Origin: an uncultured Eisenbergiella sp.
GTDB taxonomy: Bacteria > Bacillota > Clostridia > Lachnospirales > Lachnospiraceae
DNA length: 64,000 nt
Direction of reading: 5' to 3'
Assembly: GCA_910585455.1 (NCBI GenBank)
Contig: CAJUEL010000010.1
Location: forward strand, 57,911 to 121,910
Part shown: in pieces, positions 1 through 8,411 of the stretch
Layout: each line of letters starts with the position of its first letter
How positions within the stretch are numbered: the first letter of the stretch is position 1
Program-made: the position numbers and the translations under genes
Notes under the pieces: generated by a model
What the model saw: only the letters and a program-made list of their open reading frames with translations
Told to the model about the DNA's origin: nothing
The model's database searches: none

Positions 1-1398
1 CGCCGCGTATTCTCCGGAAAATACCTTCACATTGCGGGGATAATTATCATAAAAATCCGTATGGGCGTAAAACCACTCCGGCTTCACATAATAATGCTCG
101 TCCACCGCATAGCAGAAGTTCTCCCGCTTTGCTTCCTCCTGATAAAATTTCCAGGCATCCCGATAGTGGTCGGAGGTGATATCCGGTCCCGCGGAGCCGA
201 TCAGCTTCATTTCGGGATATTTTTCGTGGATCGCCTTTTCAAAAGCCCGGTATCTATCGAAGAACCTGCTCTCCTTCGTTTCCCACTGTTCATTGCCAAT
301 GCCCAGCATATGCAGGTCAAAGGGCGCAGGATGTCCCATTTTTGCCCGCAGACTGCCCCAGGGCGTATCCGCCGCCCCCGTGGCGAATTCCACCAGATCC
401 AACGCATCCTGTATAAATTCGGAAAAAGCGGGATCCTCCGGCTCCACCAGCTCATAGGACTGATACTGGCAGGCCAGACCGACATTTAAAACCGGCAGTG
501 GCTGCGCGCCGATCATTTCACACAGCAGAAAATACTCATAATAGCCCAGCCCCAGCGTCTGGTTGTAATGCGCATATTGGGTATGCCAGCCGTTTTCCTC
601 ATTGGTACCGTGCACCGCCCAACGGTTAAAATTCGACCTTCTTCCCTCCGGTCTTCCCACGCTTTCCTTCCAGCGATAACGGTTCTCCAGCGTATCTCCC
701 TCGATGATGCAGCCGCCCGGAAAGCGCAGAAATCCGGGATGCAGCCCCTTTAACAGCTCAAACAGATCCTTCCGGAAAACGCCCGCCACCGCGTCTGCGG
801 GCATCATGGAAATGAAATCAAATTCCACCGCGCCGGGCTCATCCAGGGATATCACAAAGAGCGCCCCTTTCGTATCCGCCCTGGCCGTCAGCATCACCTC
901 GTAACGGTTCCATTTCTGCCAGCTGCCCTTTTCGACATGGATACAGGACACTCTGGCCTCCCCATAGCACTGTCCGTCCTTTTGCACCGAAACCTTCAGA
1001 TCGCCCGCATAGGACGCCATCCTCGCATAAAAGGATACCCGATACTCCTTGTCCTTCTCCAGATACAGTCCCCGGTACGCCTGGTTGGAAAAGCCCTGTC
1101 CCGCCGCCGTCGCCGTAAAGCGCAGATAATGGGGATTGGCGCGCCCCAGGGGGCTTCCGGACACATATTCCATCCGCCCTTCTCCACATTCCTTCGTCGC
1201 TGCCCAGCCATAACCATAATCCGCCTTCGTGTAATAATCTCCCTTGTCCCCGTAGCAGTCCACAAATTCAAAGGATCTGTTCTCGATCAGCTCCGCGTAC
1301 AGCCCGCCGTCCGCAGCATAATTAATGTCCTCAAAAAACAGCCCAATCATCCCGTCCGCAACAGGAACCCCTTTTTTGTCCGAAATCTGCAGTCTCAT
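1..1398 (-). CDS. GH51 alpha-L-arabinofuranosidase, C-terminus beyond window
   Basis: Predicted to remove terminal arabinofuranosyl residues from arabinoxylan or arabinan oligosaccharides. ATG at 1398 follows GGAGGGTG; the frame stays open to base 1, so only the first 466 residues are visible. The N-terminal GLFFEDIN stretch, the segment HPGFLRFPGG, and both catalytic glutamates of clan GH-A are present: the acid/base in GIGNEQWE (Glu370) and the nucleophile in VFSGEYAA (Glu463). The late acid/base position implies an N-terminal carbohydrate-binding-like region, as in long arabinofuranosidases of about 800 residues. No signal peptide is seen, so it probably acts in the cytoplasm on imported oligosaccharides. 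It starts 15 bp after the amino acid transporter ATPase gene with no terminator between, which suggests read-through. Confidence 0.9.
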   Translation of the reverse strand, partial: MRLQISDKKGVPVADGMIGLFFEDINYAADGGLYAELIENRSFEFVDCYGDKGDYYTKADYGYGWAATKECGEGRMEYVSGSPLGRANPHYLRFTATAAGQGFSNQAYRGLYLEKDKEYRVSFYARMASYAGDLKVSVQKDGQCYGEARVSCIHVEKGSWQKWNRYEVMLTARADTKGALFVISLDEPGAVEFDFISMMPADAVAGVFRKDLFELLKGLHPGFLRFPGGCIIEGDTLENRYRWKESVGRPEGRRSNFNRWAVHGTNEENGWHTQYAHYNQTLGLGYYEYFLLCEMIGAQPLPVLNVGLACQYQSYELVEPEDPAFSEFIQDALDLVEFATGAADTPWGSLRAKMGHPAPFDLHMLGIGNEQWETKESRFFDRYRAFEKAIHEKYPEMKLIGSAGPDITSDHYRDAWKFYQEEAKRENFCYAVDEHYYVKPEWFYAHTDFYDNYPRNVKVFSGEYAA

Positions 1399-1413
1399 GT
1401 TCACCCTCCACCT

Positions 1414-2163
1414 TTATATCAAAACCTTTGCCAGAAAATCCTTCAGTCTCTCATCCTTCGGATGATTGAAAAGCTCCTGTGGCGCGGCATCCTCCCGGAT
1501 CTGGCCGTCCGCCATGAACACCACGCGGCTCGCCACCTCTTTGGCAAAACCCATCTCGTGGGTCACGATCACCATGGTCATGCCGCTTTGGGCCAGGTCG
1601 CGCATCATATCCAGCACCTCGCCCACCATCTCAGGGTCGAGCGCCGAGGTCGGCTCGTCGAACAGCATCACATCCGGCTCCATCGCCAGCGCGCGCACAA
1701 TGGCGATTCTCTGCTTCTGACCACCGGAAAGCCGGTTGGGATACTCGTCCCGCTTATCCTCCAGTCCGATTCTTTCCAAAAGCTCTACGGCCTTTTTCTC
1801 CGCCTCTTCCTTCGTCATCAGCTTCAAATGCACGGGAGCCATCGTAATATTCTGCATCACCGTTTTGTGGGGAAACAGGTTGAAATGCTGAAACACCATT
1901 CCCATTTTCCGGCGGTGCAGATCCACATCCACCTTCCTGTCCGCGAGATTAACTCCTTCAAAAAGCACCTCACCCTGCGTGGGCGTTTCCAGAAGATTTA
2001 AGCTGCGCAAAAAAGTGGATTTTCCCGAACCGGAAGGACCGATGATGGCGACCACCTCGCCCCGGGCAATATCCAGACTACAATGATCCAGCGCCTTCAC
2101 CGTACCGCCGTTAAATTCTTTTACCAGATTTCTGACGGAAATCAATTTATCTTTGGTCGCCAC
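1414..2163 (-). CDS. polar amino acid ABC transporter ATP-binding protein
   Basis: ATPase of a GlnQ/HisP-type importer that powers uptake of a polar amino acid at the inner face of the membrane. The 249 residues carry Walker [10 protein letters not shown], signature LSGGQKQR, Walker [12 protein letters not shown] and the H-loop VTHEMG. The start codon is GTG, with GGAGG eight bases upstream; the start lies inside the end of the permease gene (17-nt overlap), so translation is probably coupled. Gene order is binding protein, permease, ATPase. Substrate cannot be fixed from sequence. Confidence 0.95.
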   Translation of the reverse strand: MATKDKLISVRNLVKEFNGGTVKALDHCSLDIARGEVVAIIGPSGSGKSTFLRSLNLLETPTQGEVLFEGVNLADRKVDVDLHRRKMGMVFQHFNLFPHKTVMQNITMAPVHLKLMTKEEAEKKAVELLERIGLEDKRDEYPNRLSGGQKQRIAIVRALAMEPDVMLFDEPTSALDPEMVGEVLDMMRDLAQSGMTMVIVTHEMGFAKEVASRVVFMADGQIREDAAPQELFNHPKDERLKDFLAKVLI

Positions 2164-2851
2164 GTCTCATCCTCCTCTCGATCGCTTCGATGATTTTGCT
2201 CGCGGGATAGTTGATGCAGAAATAGATCAAAGCCGCCACCACATAGGGTCCCAGCGTGATATAGGTCGTCGCCGCCACGGTCTTTGCCGCCCACATCAGC
2301 TCCATCATGCCCAGCGTGGAGCAAATGGAGGATTCCTTCACCATCGTGATGATCTCATTCGCCAGCGCGGGAAGCACGTTTTTGATCGCCTGCGGCAGCA
2401 CCACCTTCGTCATCGCCGCCGCCGAAGAAAGCCCCAGGCTGCGCGCCGCTTCCGTCTGCCCTGCGTCCACCGCCAGAATTCCTGCGCGGAAAATCTCCGC
2501 CACATACGCCGCGCTGTTTAACGACAGCGCCACAACGCCCGGAATAAACATGGCGATATTGATGAAGCCGAATATGTACACCGTAGGAATTTTAATGAAG
2601 TTAAACAGCCCGAAATAAATCAGGGAAATCTGCACCAGAAGCGGCGTCGCACGGAAAATATCGATATAAAGCCCGGACAGAAACCGGACCACCTTATTCT
2701 TGCTCAGCCGCAGAATCGCCAGCAGCATTGCCGGGATGATTGCCAGCAATACCGCGGTCACGGACAAAAGCAGCGTATACTCGATACCCTGCACAAACAT
2801 CGTCCAGTATTTGGGTAAAAAAGAAAAATTAAAAAAACTTGTTGTTGACAT
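2147..2851 (-). CDS. polar amino acid ABC transporter permease
   Basis: HisM/GlnP-family membrane subunit of the importer. It has several hydrophobic segments and the cytoplasmic EAA loop around residues 150-180 ([18 protein letters not shown]), which docks on the ATPase. The ATG at 2851 was chosen over an in-frame ATG 21 bases upstream because GAGGGAG lies just before it. At 234 residues it is of normal length. One permease gene is present, so a homodimer is likely. Confidence 0.93.
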   Translation of the reverse strand: MSTTSFFNFSFLPKYWTMFVQGIEYTLLLSVTAVLLAIIPAMLLAILRLSKNKVVRFLSGLYIDIFRATPLLVQISLIYFGLFNFIKIPTVYIFGFINIAMFIPGVVALSLNSAAYVAEIFRAGILAVDAGQTEAARSLGLSSAAAMTKVVLPQAIKNVLPALANEIITMVKESSICSTLGMMELMWAAKTVAATTYITLGPYVVAALIYFCINYPASKIIEAIERRMRRGDQR

Positions 2852-2913
2852 CTGCTCCCTCTCCGGCGGCATGCCGTTCCTGTTCGGCTTCCGCCCCTGC
2901 TATGCTGTTGGCA

Positions 2914-2936
2914 ACAGCGGGCAGACTGCCCGCTGT
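2914..2936 (-). other. intergenic hairpin between binding protein and permease
   Basis: Perfect 10-bp inverted repeat (ACAGCGGGCA / TGCCCGCTGT) with a 3-base loop, lying in the 146-bp gap after the binding-protein gene. There is no T-run. Such hairpins commonly protect the upstream mRNA so that the binding protein is made in excess; that role is inferred. Confidence 0.6.
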
Positions 2937-2997
2937 ATCGTGTTACTCAGCTAAACGCTCTCCTGCAAAGCAACGGCGCATGTGTGATGCAATGCGA

Positions 2998-3804
2998 TTA
3001 CTCTGCATCCACCGCCTGATCGCTTAACGCATCCGCTTCCGCAATCCAGTTATCAACGGAGCCGTCGCTCAAAGCTGCAGCGATTGTCTTGTTGAAGGAC
3101 TCCAGCAGACCCTTCGGATCACCCTTCTGCACGGAAACCACATAAGGCGCCGGATCACCCAGGGAAATGTCCGCGATGACCATATCGTCATTGGCGTCCG
3201 CATACTGCATCGCCACCGCGCCGTCCAGCACGATCGCATCACATTTATCATATTCCAGATTGTTCACCAGATCCATCACGCTCGAAAGCGCCAGCAGCGT
3301 GGAACCGCTCATATCGTTCGTCACGATGTCCGCCTTGGTCGTACCGGTCTGCGCGCCCACGGTCTTCCCCGCCAGCGCTTCAAAGGAAGTATATTCGCCC
3401 TGCTTGTCCGCCTTGATCAAAACCATCGGTGGTAAATCCGTATAGTAGGGATCGGAAAAATCGGCGACCTTCGCACGCTCTTCGCTCACCTCCACGGCAG
3501 CGATGACCATATCGATCTCTCCCTTCTGCAGTGACAGCATCAGGTTATCAAAGCTCATGTTCACCACTTCCAGTTCCTTGCCCATATCCTCCGCCAGCTT
3601 TTTCGCCACAGATACGTCAATGCCCGCATACTGCTGCTTTCCCTCGTCATCCAGAACAATGAACTCAAAGGGCGGATAATCCGCAGAAGTCCCCAGCACC
3701 AGCTTGTCGGATGCCGGCGCGCTCTGATTGCCGCAGGCTGCCATGCATCCCATCATCGCCACGGCGGCTACCGCTGCCGTAAGCTTTTTCCACATTTTTT
3801 TCAT
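2998..3804 (-). CDS. amino acid ABC transporter substrate-binding lipoprotein
   Basis: Extracytoplasmic receptor of the importer (SBP_bac_3 family), 268 residues. The start at 3804 is preceded by AGGAGG; an in-frame start 54 bases upstream lacks a site. A lipoprotein signal is clear: KKMWKK, a hydrophobic core, then the lipobox MAAC with Cys24 as the lipidated residue. The mature part has family hallmarks such as SADYPPFEF, GIDVSVAKKLAEDMGKEL, GEIDMVIAAVEVSEER and GAQTGTTK. First gene of a three-gene importer operon. The ligand is a polar amino acid by family; which one is unknown. Confidence 0.93.
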   Translation of the reverse strand: MKKMWKKLTAAVAAVAMMGCMAACGNQSAPASDKLVLGTSADYPPFEFIVLDDEGKQQYAGIDVSVAKKLAEDMGKELEVVNMSFDNLMLSLQKGEIDMVIAAVEVSEERAKVADFSDPYYTDLPPMVLIKADKQGEYTSFEALAGKTVGAQTGTTKADIVTNDMSGSTLLALSSVMDLVNNLEYDKCDAIVLDGAVAMQYADANDDMVIADISLGDPAPYVVSVQKGDPKGLLESFNKTIAAALSDGSVDNWIAEADALSDQAVDAE

Positions 3805-4027
3805 CTTTTTCTCCTCCTCTTTGCACAGTGCCCTCTGCACCGTGAATCTGTGTACCATCGGCAGCCCAAAGCGCTGCCGCGCCGCGCATGAACGCTGCGG
3901 CTGTTCTTTATCCGATCAAATCCCCTGCAAAGCCCAATCCAGGCTTGTCTGCCGGAGATGAAGGACCGCTATATATTGGTTGAGAGACGGACGTAACCAT
4001 CCTGCCCCCTCGAAAAAACCGGAAAGC

Positions 4028-4996
4028 TCAAAGCTTCAGCCTCTGAAATTCTTCCACCAAAATCCGGTTATCCGCGTTGCCGCCGCTGACCACCAGCGCA
4101 ATATTTTCCCCCCCGATCCGGTTCCCATGCTGTAAAATTGCCGCGATCGGTGTCGCTCCCGCCGCCTCCGCCACGATTTTTTCCTTCCATATGGCATGCA
4201 GCATCGCCCTGCGGATGGTCTCTTCTCTGACCGTAACCGCCTCATCGATCCATCCGCGCATGGAATAGGAAAGCTTTCCGATTCCGCCCACCATCGCTTC
4301 ACAGATGGACTCCCGGCTGGGATATTCATGATAAAGCCTTTGCTCCCGCACCGAATCCGTCCACGCGCTGCAGCTTTCCGTACAGACCGGAATCACCCGG
4401 ACCTTCGGATTGACGCTCTTTGCCGCCACCGCAATGCCGGTGACAAGCCCGCCGCCTCCGATGGGCGCGAGAATCGTATCAATGTCAGGGTTCTGCTCCA
4501 TGATCTCCATTCCTACAGTTCCCTGTCCCGCATAGACCTCGGCATCCTCGTCCCCTCCGTCGATAAAACGATATCCCTTTTCCCGGATATACGCCATTCC
4601 CTGACTGGCCGCCTCATCGTAGCAGTTTCCCATCAAAAGTACGTTCGCTCCATAATAACGGATTTTTTCCAGCTTGCTGTCCGGCGTATTTTCCGGCACA
4701 ATGACCGTTGCAGGCTTCATCCCAAGGAGCCTTGTCACATAGGCGACCGCAATCCCGTGATTGCCCGAGGAAACCGCCGCCACACCCTCCTGCCTCGCTT
4801 CATCAGACAGGGACAGAATTTTGTTCAACGCTCCCCTGATTTTAAATGACCGGACCGGCTGCTGACATTCCAGCTTCAAAAAAACATTCCTGCCCTCTGC
4901 GCTTAAATATATGGATTTTTCTAACGGCGTCACCTGCAAAAACGGACGAATCCGCTCCCGCGCCTTCTGTATTTTTTCAAAGGTCAGCGCTTCCAT
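4028..4996 (-). CDS. PLP-dependent threonine/serine dehydratase
   Basis: Fold-type II PLP enzyme, 322 residues, predicted to deaminate threonine or serine to a 2-oxo acid and ammonia. Visible motifs: the Schiff-base lysine in RSFKIRGA (Lys52), the substrate loop SSGNHG (residues 76-81) and the phosphate-binding glycine loop IGGGGLVTG. It lacks a C-terminal ACT regulatory domain, so it resembles catabolic or racemase/hydroxyaspartate lyase-type enzymes more than biosynthetic IlvA. The start at 4996 was chosen because GAGAGG lies upstream; upstream in-frame codons lack a site. It has its own sigma-A-like promoter. Exact substrate is uncertain. Confidence 0.88.
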   Translation of the reverse strand: MEALTFEKIQKARERIRPFLQVTPLEKSIYLSAEGRNVFLKLECQQPVRSFKIRGALNKILSLSDEARQEGVAAVSSGNHGIAVAYVTRLLGMKPATVIVPENTPDSKLEKIRYYGANVLLMGNCYDEAASQGMAYIREKGYRFIDGGDEDAEVYAGQGTVGMEIMEQNPDIDTILAPIGGGGLVTGIAVAAKSVNPKVRVIPVCTESCSAWTDSVREQRLYHEYPSRESICEAMVGGIGKLSYSMRGWIDEAVTVREETIRRAMLHAIWKEKIVAEAAGATPIAAILQHGNRIGGENIALVVSGGNADNRILVEEFQRLKL

Positions 4997-5164
4997 CTCA
5001 TCCTCTCCCCGCCCGCTGCCGCGCTTTCTCCCGCCCTGCCTCAAATGCGCATCCCGGTTACGGCAGCTTTCACGAAGCATGAAAAAACGCAGCAAAACCG
5101 GCAATGGTATCTACTGCGCCCTTGCTGCATTTCCCGCTATACATAAATATGAACATTTCTGTAT

Positions 5165-5193
5165 ATTCTACACGATAGTATTGAGAAATTCAA
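5165..5193 (-). promoter_or_regulatory. sigma-A-type promoter of the dehydratase gene
   Basis: On the minus strand TTGAAT, 17 bases, TAGAAT, pointing at the dehydratase gene with a leader of about 160 bases. The -35 box lies within a palindrome TATTGA-N5-TCAATA (5179-5195) that could be an operator. Confidence 0.6.
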
Positions 5194-5233
5194 TAGGTAT
5201 ATTAATTTTTTTGCATATTTTTGTATGATAGGT

Positions 5234-5280
5234 CGTAACAGGTCTGCGCGGTGAACGCGCAGACCTGGCTGAACTGTTAC
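5234..5280. other. strong hairpin in dehydratase upstream region
   Basis: An 11-bp perfect stem AGGTCTGCGCG / CGCGCAGACCT with a 5-base loop (5240-5266), with an outer repeat GTAACAG / CTGTTAC extending it to 5234-5280. No clear T-run follows on either strand. It sits upstream of the dehydratase promoter; role unknown. Confidence 0.5.
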
Positions 5281-5452
5281 TAAACTTTACCATATCCTTC
5301 CGGAATGCACAAGCACTTTATTGTTATTTTATTTTTCATTCAGAAATTTTAAGGGGTTTTTTATGGAGCTGACACAAAATGGACACATTTTCCGGATATG
5401 ATAGATTTCAGATAGATGAATTACTCACTATCTCCCCCCTCATAAGAAAAAT

Positions 5453-5489
5453 AGGAAACAGCGATCAGGTAACTGACCGCTGTTTTCCT
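5453..5489 (-). terminator. rho-independent terminator of the ABC exporter operon
   Basis: Imperfect stem AGGAAAACAGCGGTCAG / CTGATCGCTGTTTCCT with a TTAC loop, followed on the minus strand by a T-rich tract (ATTTTTCTT). It lies about 40 bp after the permease stop at 5526. Confidence 0.8.
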
Positions 5490-5525
5490 GTTTTCCATAT
5501 AATAAGCCCGGGCAGCAACATTGCA

Positions 5526-6314
5526 TCAGGAAGCGATATCCCGCCTCCGGTAAATCACTGCTGCCGCCACAGCGCACAGCAGCGTCACGGCAGCGCTGAC
5601 CGCCAGCATCCCGATATTCACACGCCCTTCCGCAAAAATATCCGCCGCATTGGAAAAATAATAGGGCGTTACATATTTGAGTCCTTCCAAATCCGGCACA
5701 ATCCGGCACATCAGCTCCATCATATATAGCAGGACCGCACCGCCAAGCGCCGCACCGATCTGCTTTCTTTTACCGCAGGAGGACATAAGAAAGCAAAGGC
5801 TTCCGATTTCCAGCTGCATCAAAAACTGCGCGCCATGATACATGCCAAATTCCCTTGCGGGAGGAAATTGCCCCGCCAGCCAAAATCCGGCGAGCACCCA
5901 GACGATACAGCAAATATCAAACAGCAGAATCAAAACTACCAGGGCGACATATTTCCATAGGATGATTGTTCCCCTGCCCAGGGGCAGCGTATGTAAAAAT
6001 TCAGCGGTATGTCCCTCCTCCTCCTTCGCCACAATCGCAGCTCCGGTCATCGCGGCGAACATGGCAGAGCCCAACGCAAACATCAGCGCCACCTCCGTGG
6101 CATAAAACCCCTCCATCGTGCCCACGCTCAGCCGGTCCAGCCCAAGGGCAGCGGAAAAAGCGCCCATCTGCGCATAGGCGGCGGCCATTTCTGCCATGCT
6201 CTCCTCCAGCCCCTCAAAAAGCAACAGGCACCCGAAGCAGGAAAATCCCAGACATACCATCCAGATCAAAAAGGCTTTCCGGTTCATTTTCAGTTCATAC
6301 CAAAAAAGCGTCAT
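5526..6314 (-). CDS. ABC-2 type exporter permease
   Basis: Membrane subunit of an exporter, 262 residues, with about six hydrophobic segments and an ABC-2 layout (first helix KAFLIWMVCLGFSCFGCLLL, later GTIILWKYVALVVLILL). The ATG at 6314 has AAGGAG upstream and lies 4 bp after the ATPase stop; in-frame codons further upstream lack a site. Last gene of a four-gene operon with a LytTR regulator. The exported substrate is unknown; the operon type is often linked to bacteriocin or cell-envelope stress, which is inference. Confidence 0.85.
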   Translation of the reverse strand: MTLFWYELKMNRKAFLIWMVCLGFSCFGCLLLFEGLEESMAEMAAAYAQMGAFSAALGLDRLSVGTMEGFYATEVALMFALGSAMFAAMTGAAIVAKEEEGHTAEFLHTLPLGRGTIILWKYVALVVLILLFDICCIVWVLAGFWLAGQFPPAREFGMYHGAQFLMQLEIGSLCFLMSSCGKRKQIGAALGGAVLLYMMELMCRIVPDLEGLKYVTPYYFSNAADIFAEGRVNIGMLAVSAAVTLLCAVAAAVIYRRRDIAS

Positions 6315-6318
6315 ATCG

Positions 6319-7212
6319 TTACTCCTTTTCATAATAATGCACAAAAATTTCCTCCAGCGAAGGCTCCTCGATCAAAACATCCTCCGGTTCCATTTGTCCC
6401 AGCCACGCAAGCAGCTCCCTCATGTTCCCGTTGTGAACAAAGGCCTGCTCCTGTCCATCCTTTCGCACCTTCACGCGGCGCAGATCGGACTTTGCCAGAT
6501 TTTCCACCGTATCGCTCAAAATCACGCTGCCCGCCCGAATGACGGCGGCCCGGTTGCAGTAACGCTTCACCTCAGAAAGCACATGGGAGGATAAAAAGCA
6601 GGTTGCTCCCCGCTGCCGCGCTTCCAAAAGCAGGGAAAAAAACGCCTCCTGCATCAAAGGATCCAGCCCCGAGGTCGGCTCATCCAGAATCAGAAGCTTT
6701 GGCTTATGCTGCATGGCGCACACAATGCTGACCTTTTTCCGATTGCCCAAAGACAGCTCCCCGATCCGTTTCTCCCAGTCCACCGAAAGCCTCTCACAGA
6801 TCCTGTCCGCCTCCCGGTCACAGTCCATCCCCCGCGCCCGCGCCGCAAAGCGGATCACCTCTTTTACGCGCATGGACGAATAAAACATCGCCTCCGACGG
6901 CATATATCCCACCTGCCGCAAAATCTCCTTCCTCTGCCTTCTGCTATCCATTCCCAGCAGCCGGATTTCCCCTTTTTGAAAATGCAGCATTCCCAGCATG
7001 CTGCGGATCGTGGTGGACTTTCCCGCCCCGTTCGGGCCCAGAAATCCGAACATGTCCCCCTCTTTCACGCACAGGGAAACCTCCCGCACACCCCGCTGCC
7101 TGCCATAGCTTTTTGTCAGGTTCCGGATTTCAATCGCATTCCTGCCGGACGCCGGTTCTTTGCATCCTGCAGTCCTGTCCGCATTTTCCGCATCGATTCT
7201 ATTCTCCTTCAT
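6319..7212 (-). CDS. ABC exporter ATPase
   Basis: CcmA/NatA-type ATPase partner of the downstream ABC-2 permease, 297 residues. Walker A is GPNGAGKST, the signature is the divergent LSLGNRKKV in place of LSGGQ, Walker B is LLILDEPTSGLDP, and the H-loop is LSSHVLSE. The last 70 residues form the accessory domain common in ABC-2 ATPases (ends LEEIFVHYYEKE). It overlaps the upstream membrane protein gene by 14 nt. An N-terminal extension of about 25 residues precedes the ATPase domain. Confidence 0.9.
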   Translation of the reverse strand: MKENRIDAENADRTAGCKEPASGRNAIEIRNLTKSYGRQRGVREVSLCVKEGDMFGFLGPNGAGKSTTIRSMLGMLHFQKGEIRLLGMDSRRQRKEILRQVGYMPSEAMFYSSMRVKEVIRFAARARGMDCDREADRICERLSVDWEKRIGELSLGNRKKVSIVCAMQHKPKLLILDEPTSGLDPLMQEAFFSLLLEARQRGATCFLSSHVLSEVKRYCNRAAVIRAGSVILSDTVENLAKSDLRRVKVRKDGQEQAFVHNGNMRELLAWLGQMEPEDVLIEEPSLEEIFVHYYEKE

Positions 7213-7666
7213 GCCCCTCTCCCTCCTGATATGCCGCCAGCATACGGTTCAGATTTTTTGTATCGATATCCCGTTTTATTTTATTACACAAAAACACACA
7301 AAAGTAGACGAACAGCATATACACGACGAAAAGAACCATCACCCACACATTTTTCCCAAACCATCCAAAGCGCCACGCCACAACCGCATAGACTGCGGTC
7401 CCCAGCGCACTTCCTGCCGCTTCCCTTCCGGTAAACCGTTCTGCCTCGTCAAAATTATGCAGCAGATACACCTGCATATATCCCACGCCATAAGCGGTCA
7501 GGATAATCCCCCAGATAACCGGGATGCTGGCAACATAAACGCGCTGTATCATCAAATACACAATATAAAAAAACATGATACAGGAAAAATACAGACATGC
7601 CTTATACTCGATCGCGATCTCTCTGGAAAGCATCCACGCCAGCTTTTCCTTCCCTTCACCCTTCAT
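7199..7666 (-). CDS. DUF3021-like four-helix membrane protein
   Basis: Small integral membrane protein, 155 residues, with four hydrophobic segments and a cytoplasmic C-terminus. Its position directly after a LytTR gene (11-nt overlap) matches the known LytTR/DUF3021 pairs of Firmicutes, in which the membrane protein restrains the regulator. Start chosen at 7666 because AGGAGG lies eight bases upstream. Family assignment rests on context and hydropathy more than on residues. Confidence 0.7.
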   Translation of the reverse strand: MKGEGKEKLAWMLSREIAIEYKACLYFSCIMFFYIVYLMIQRVYVASIPVIWGIILTAYGVGYMQVYLLHNFDEAERFTGREAAGSALGTAVYAVVAWRFGWFGKNVWVMVLFVVYMLFVYFCVFLCNKIKRDIDTKNLNRMLAAYQEGEGHEGE

Positions 7667-8108
7667 CCTCTGCACCTCCTTTGAGAATTGCCCGCAGCTG
7701 CCGCGCATACTTTCTGGAAATCATCACCTGCTCCCCGTTTTCCATTGTCGCCAGGATCCTGTTCTGCGGCTCACTCTTCAAAAAACGGATTTTGTAAATG
7801 TTGAGCACCATCGATTTTGAACACCTGAAAAACCCCCTGCCCGCAAACCGCACCGCCATCTCCCCGAGCCCGCCGTTTATCCGGCACACCTTCTCTTTCA
7901 GATAGGCAAAGGTCACACCGTCCACACTTTCCAGATAAAAGATGTCCTCCGGACGCAAAAGGAGCTGCCCTCCTTCATCTGCCCCGCTTATGCGCGGCTC
8001 CGTCTCCCGCACCAGGGCAGCAATCGCCTCAATACGCGCATTCATCCGCCGATACCGGATGATCACCTCATCCTCCTTACCGTCAGTTACTTCCATCGAT
8101 AATTTCAT
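7656..8108 (-). CDS. LytTR-domain transcriptional regulator
   Basis: DNA-binding protein of 150 residues with no receiver domain. The C-terminal 100 residues have LytTR features: ILRPEDIFYLESVDG-type strand (LLRPEDIFYLESVDG), FFRCSKSMVLNIYKI and ILATMENGEQVMISRKYARQL. The start at 8108 has GGGAGG upstream. It heads the operon regulator / membrane protein / ATPase / permease and probably controls it. LytTR proteins without receivers are usually governed by a partner membrane protein, here the next gene. Confidence 0.88.
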   Translation of the reverse strand: MKLSMEVTDGKEDEVIIRYRRMNARIEAIAALVRETEPRISGADEGGQLLLRPEDIFYLESVDGVTFAYLKEKVCRINGGLGEMAVRFAGRGFFRCSKSMVLNIYKIRFLKSEPQNRILATMENGEQVMISRKYARQLRAILKGGAEDEG

Positions 8109-8411
8109 GATCAGCCTCCCACAGCGTAGCAGTTCAGACAAGCCAAACTGTTTGTACTGTTATCCCATAGCTGCAATTCCATATCATCATCTTAACAAAA
8201 TTTCTTCCATATACAAGAGTAATTTCCGCGACTTGCGTTTTTAGACCGCTAAGATACAAGAAAAGAGCAATATCATTTCATCCGGTGGCAGACACAGGAA
8301 ACGGAGCGGAGAACCACTGGCAGATGCAGGAGGGAAACGGTCTGTCCGTTCTGCCTGCGTTTCCCTCCTGCATCTGCCAGTGATTCTCCGCTCCGTTTCC
8401 TTTTCCCGCCG
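8109..8411. other. 303-bp intergenic region with a 44-bp inverted repeat
   Basis: No gene is credible here. The half next to the regulator should hold its promoter, but no clear -35/-10 pair is seen. The other half is a long hairpin immediately after the stop of the gene at 8412 (listed separately). Confidence 0.5.
8296..8401 (-). repeat. 44-bp inverted repeat with 18-base loop
   Basis: Arms 8296-8339 and 8358-8401 pair along 44 positions with one exception (8314/8383). That exception is C against A on the plus strand but G against U in minus-strand RNA, so only the minus-strand transcript gives a gap-free hairpin. It begins 10 bases after the TAG of the gene ending at 8412. No T-run follows. 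A shorter direct repeat (TGGCAGAYRCAGG) recurs at 8287 and 8319. It could be a transcript-stabilising or terminating hairpin, or a mobile palindromic element. Confidence 0.8.

Larger units (their letters stand above)
4997..5525. other. 529-bp intergenic region with promoter, hairpin and terminator
   Basis: No credible gene. From low to high coordinate it holds the dehydratase leader and promoter (5165-5193), a long hairpin (5234-5280), a small palindrome AAAATG-N4-CATTTT (5376-5391), and the terminator of the ABC exporter operon (5453-5489). A 12-codon plus-strand reading frame at 5363 preceded by AAGGGG is too short to call. Confidence 0.6.

Noticed and set aside
937..2001. 354-codon plus-strand frame across the GH51 and ATPase genes
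   Set aside because: It crosses two well-supported minus-strand genes and has no domain or ribosome site.
5363..5401. 12-codon plus-strand leader peptide
   Set aside because: It has AAGGGG upstream but no downstream plus-strand gene and is too short to support.
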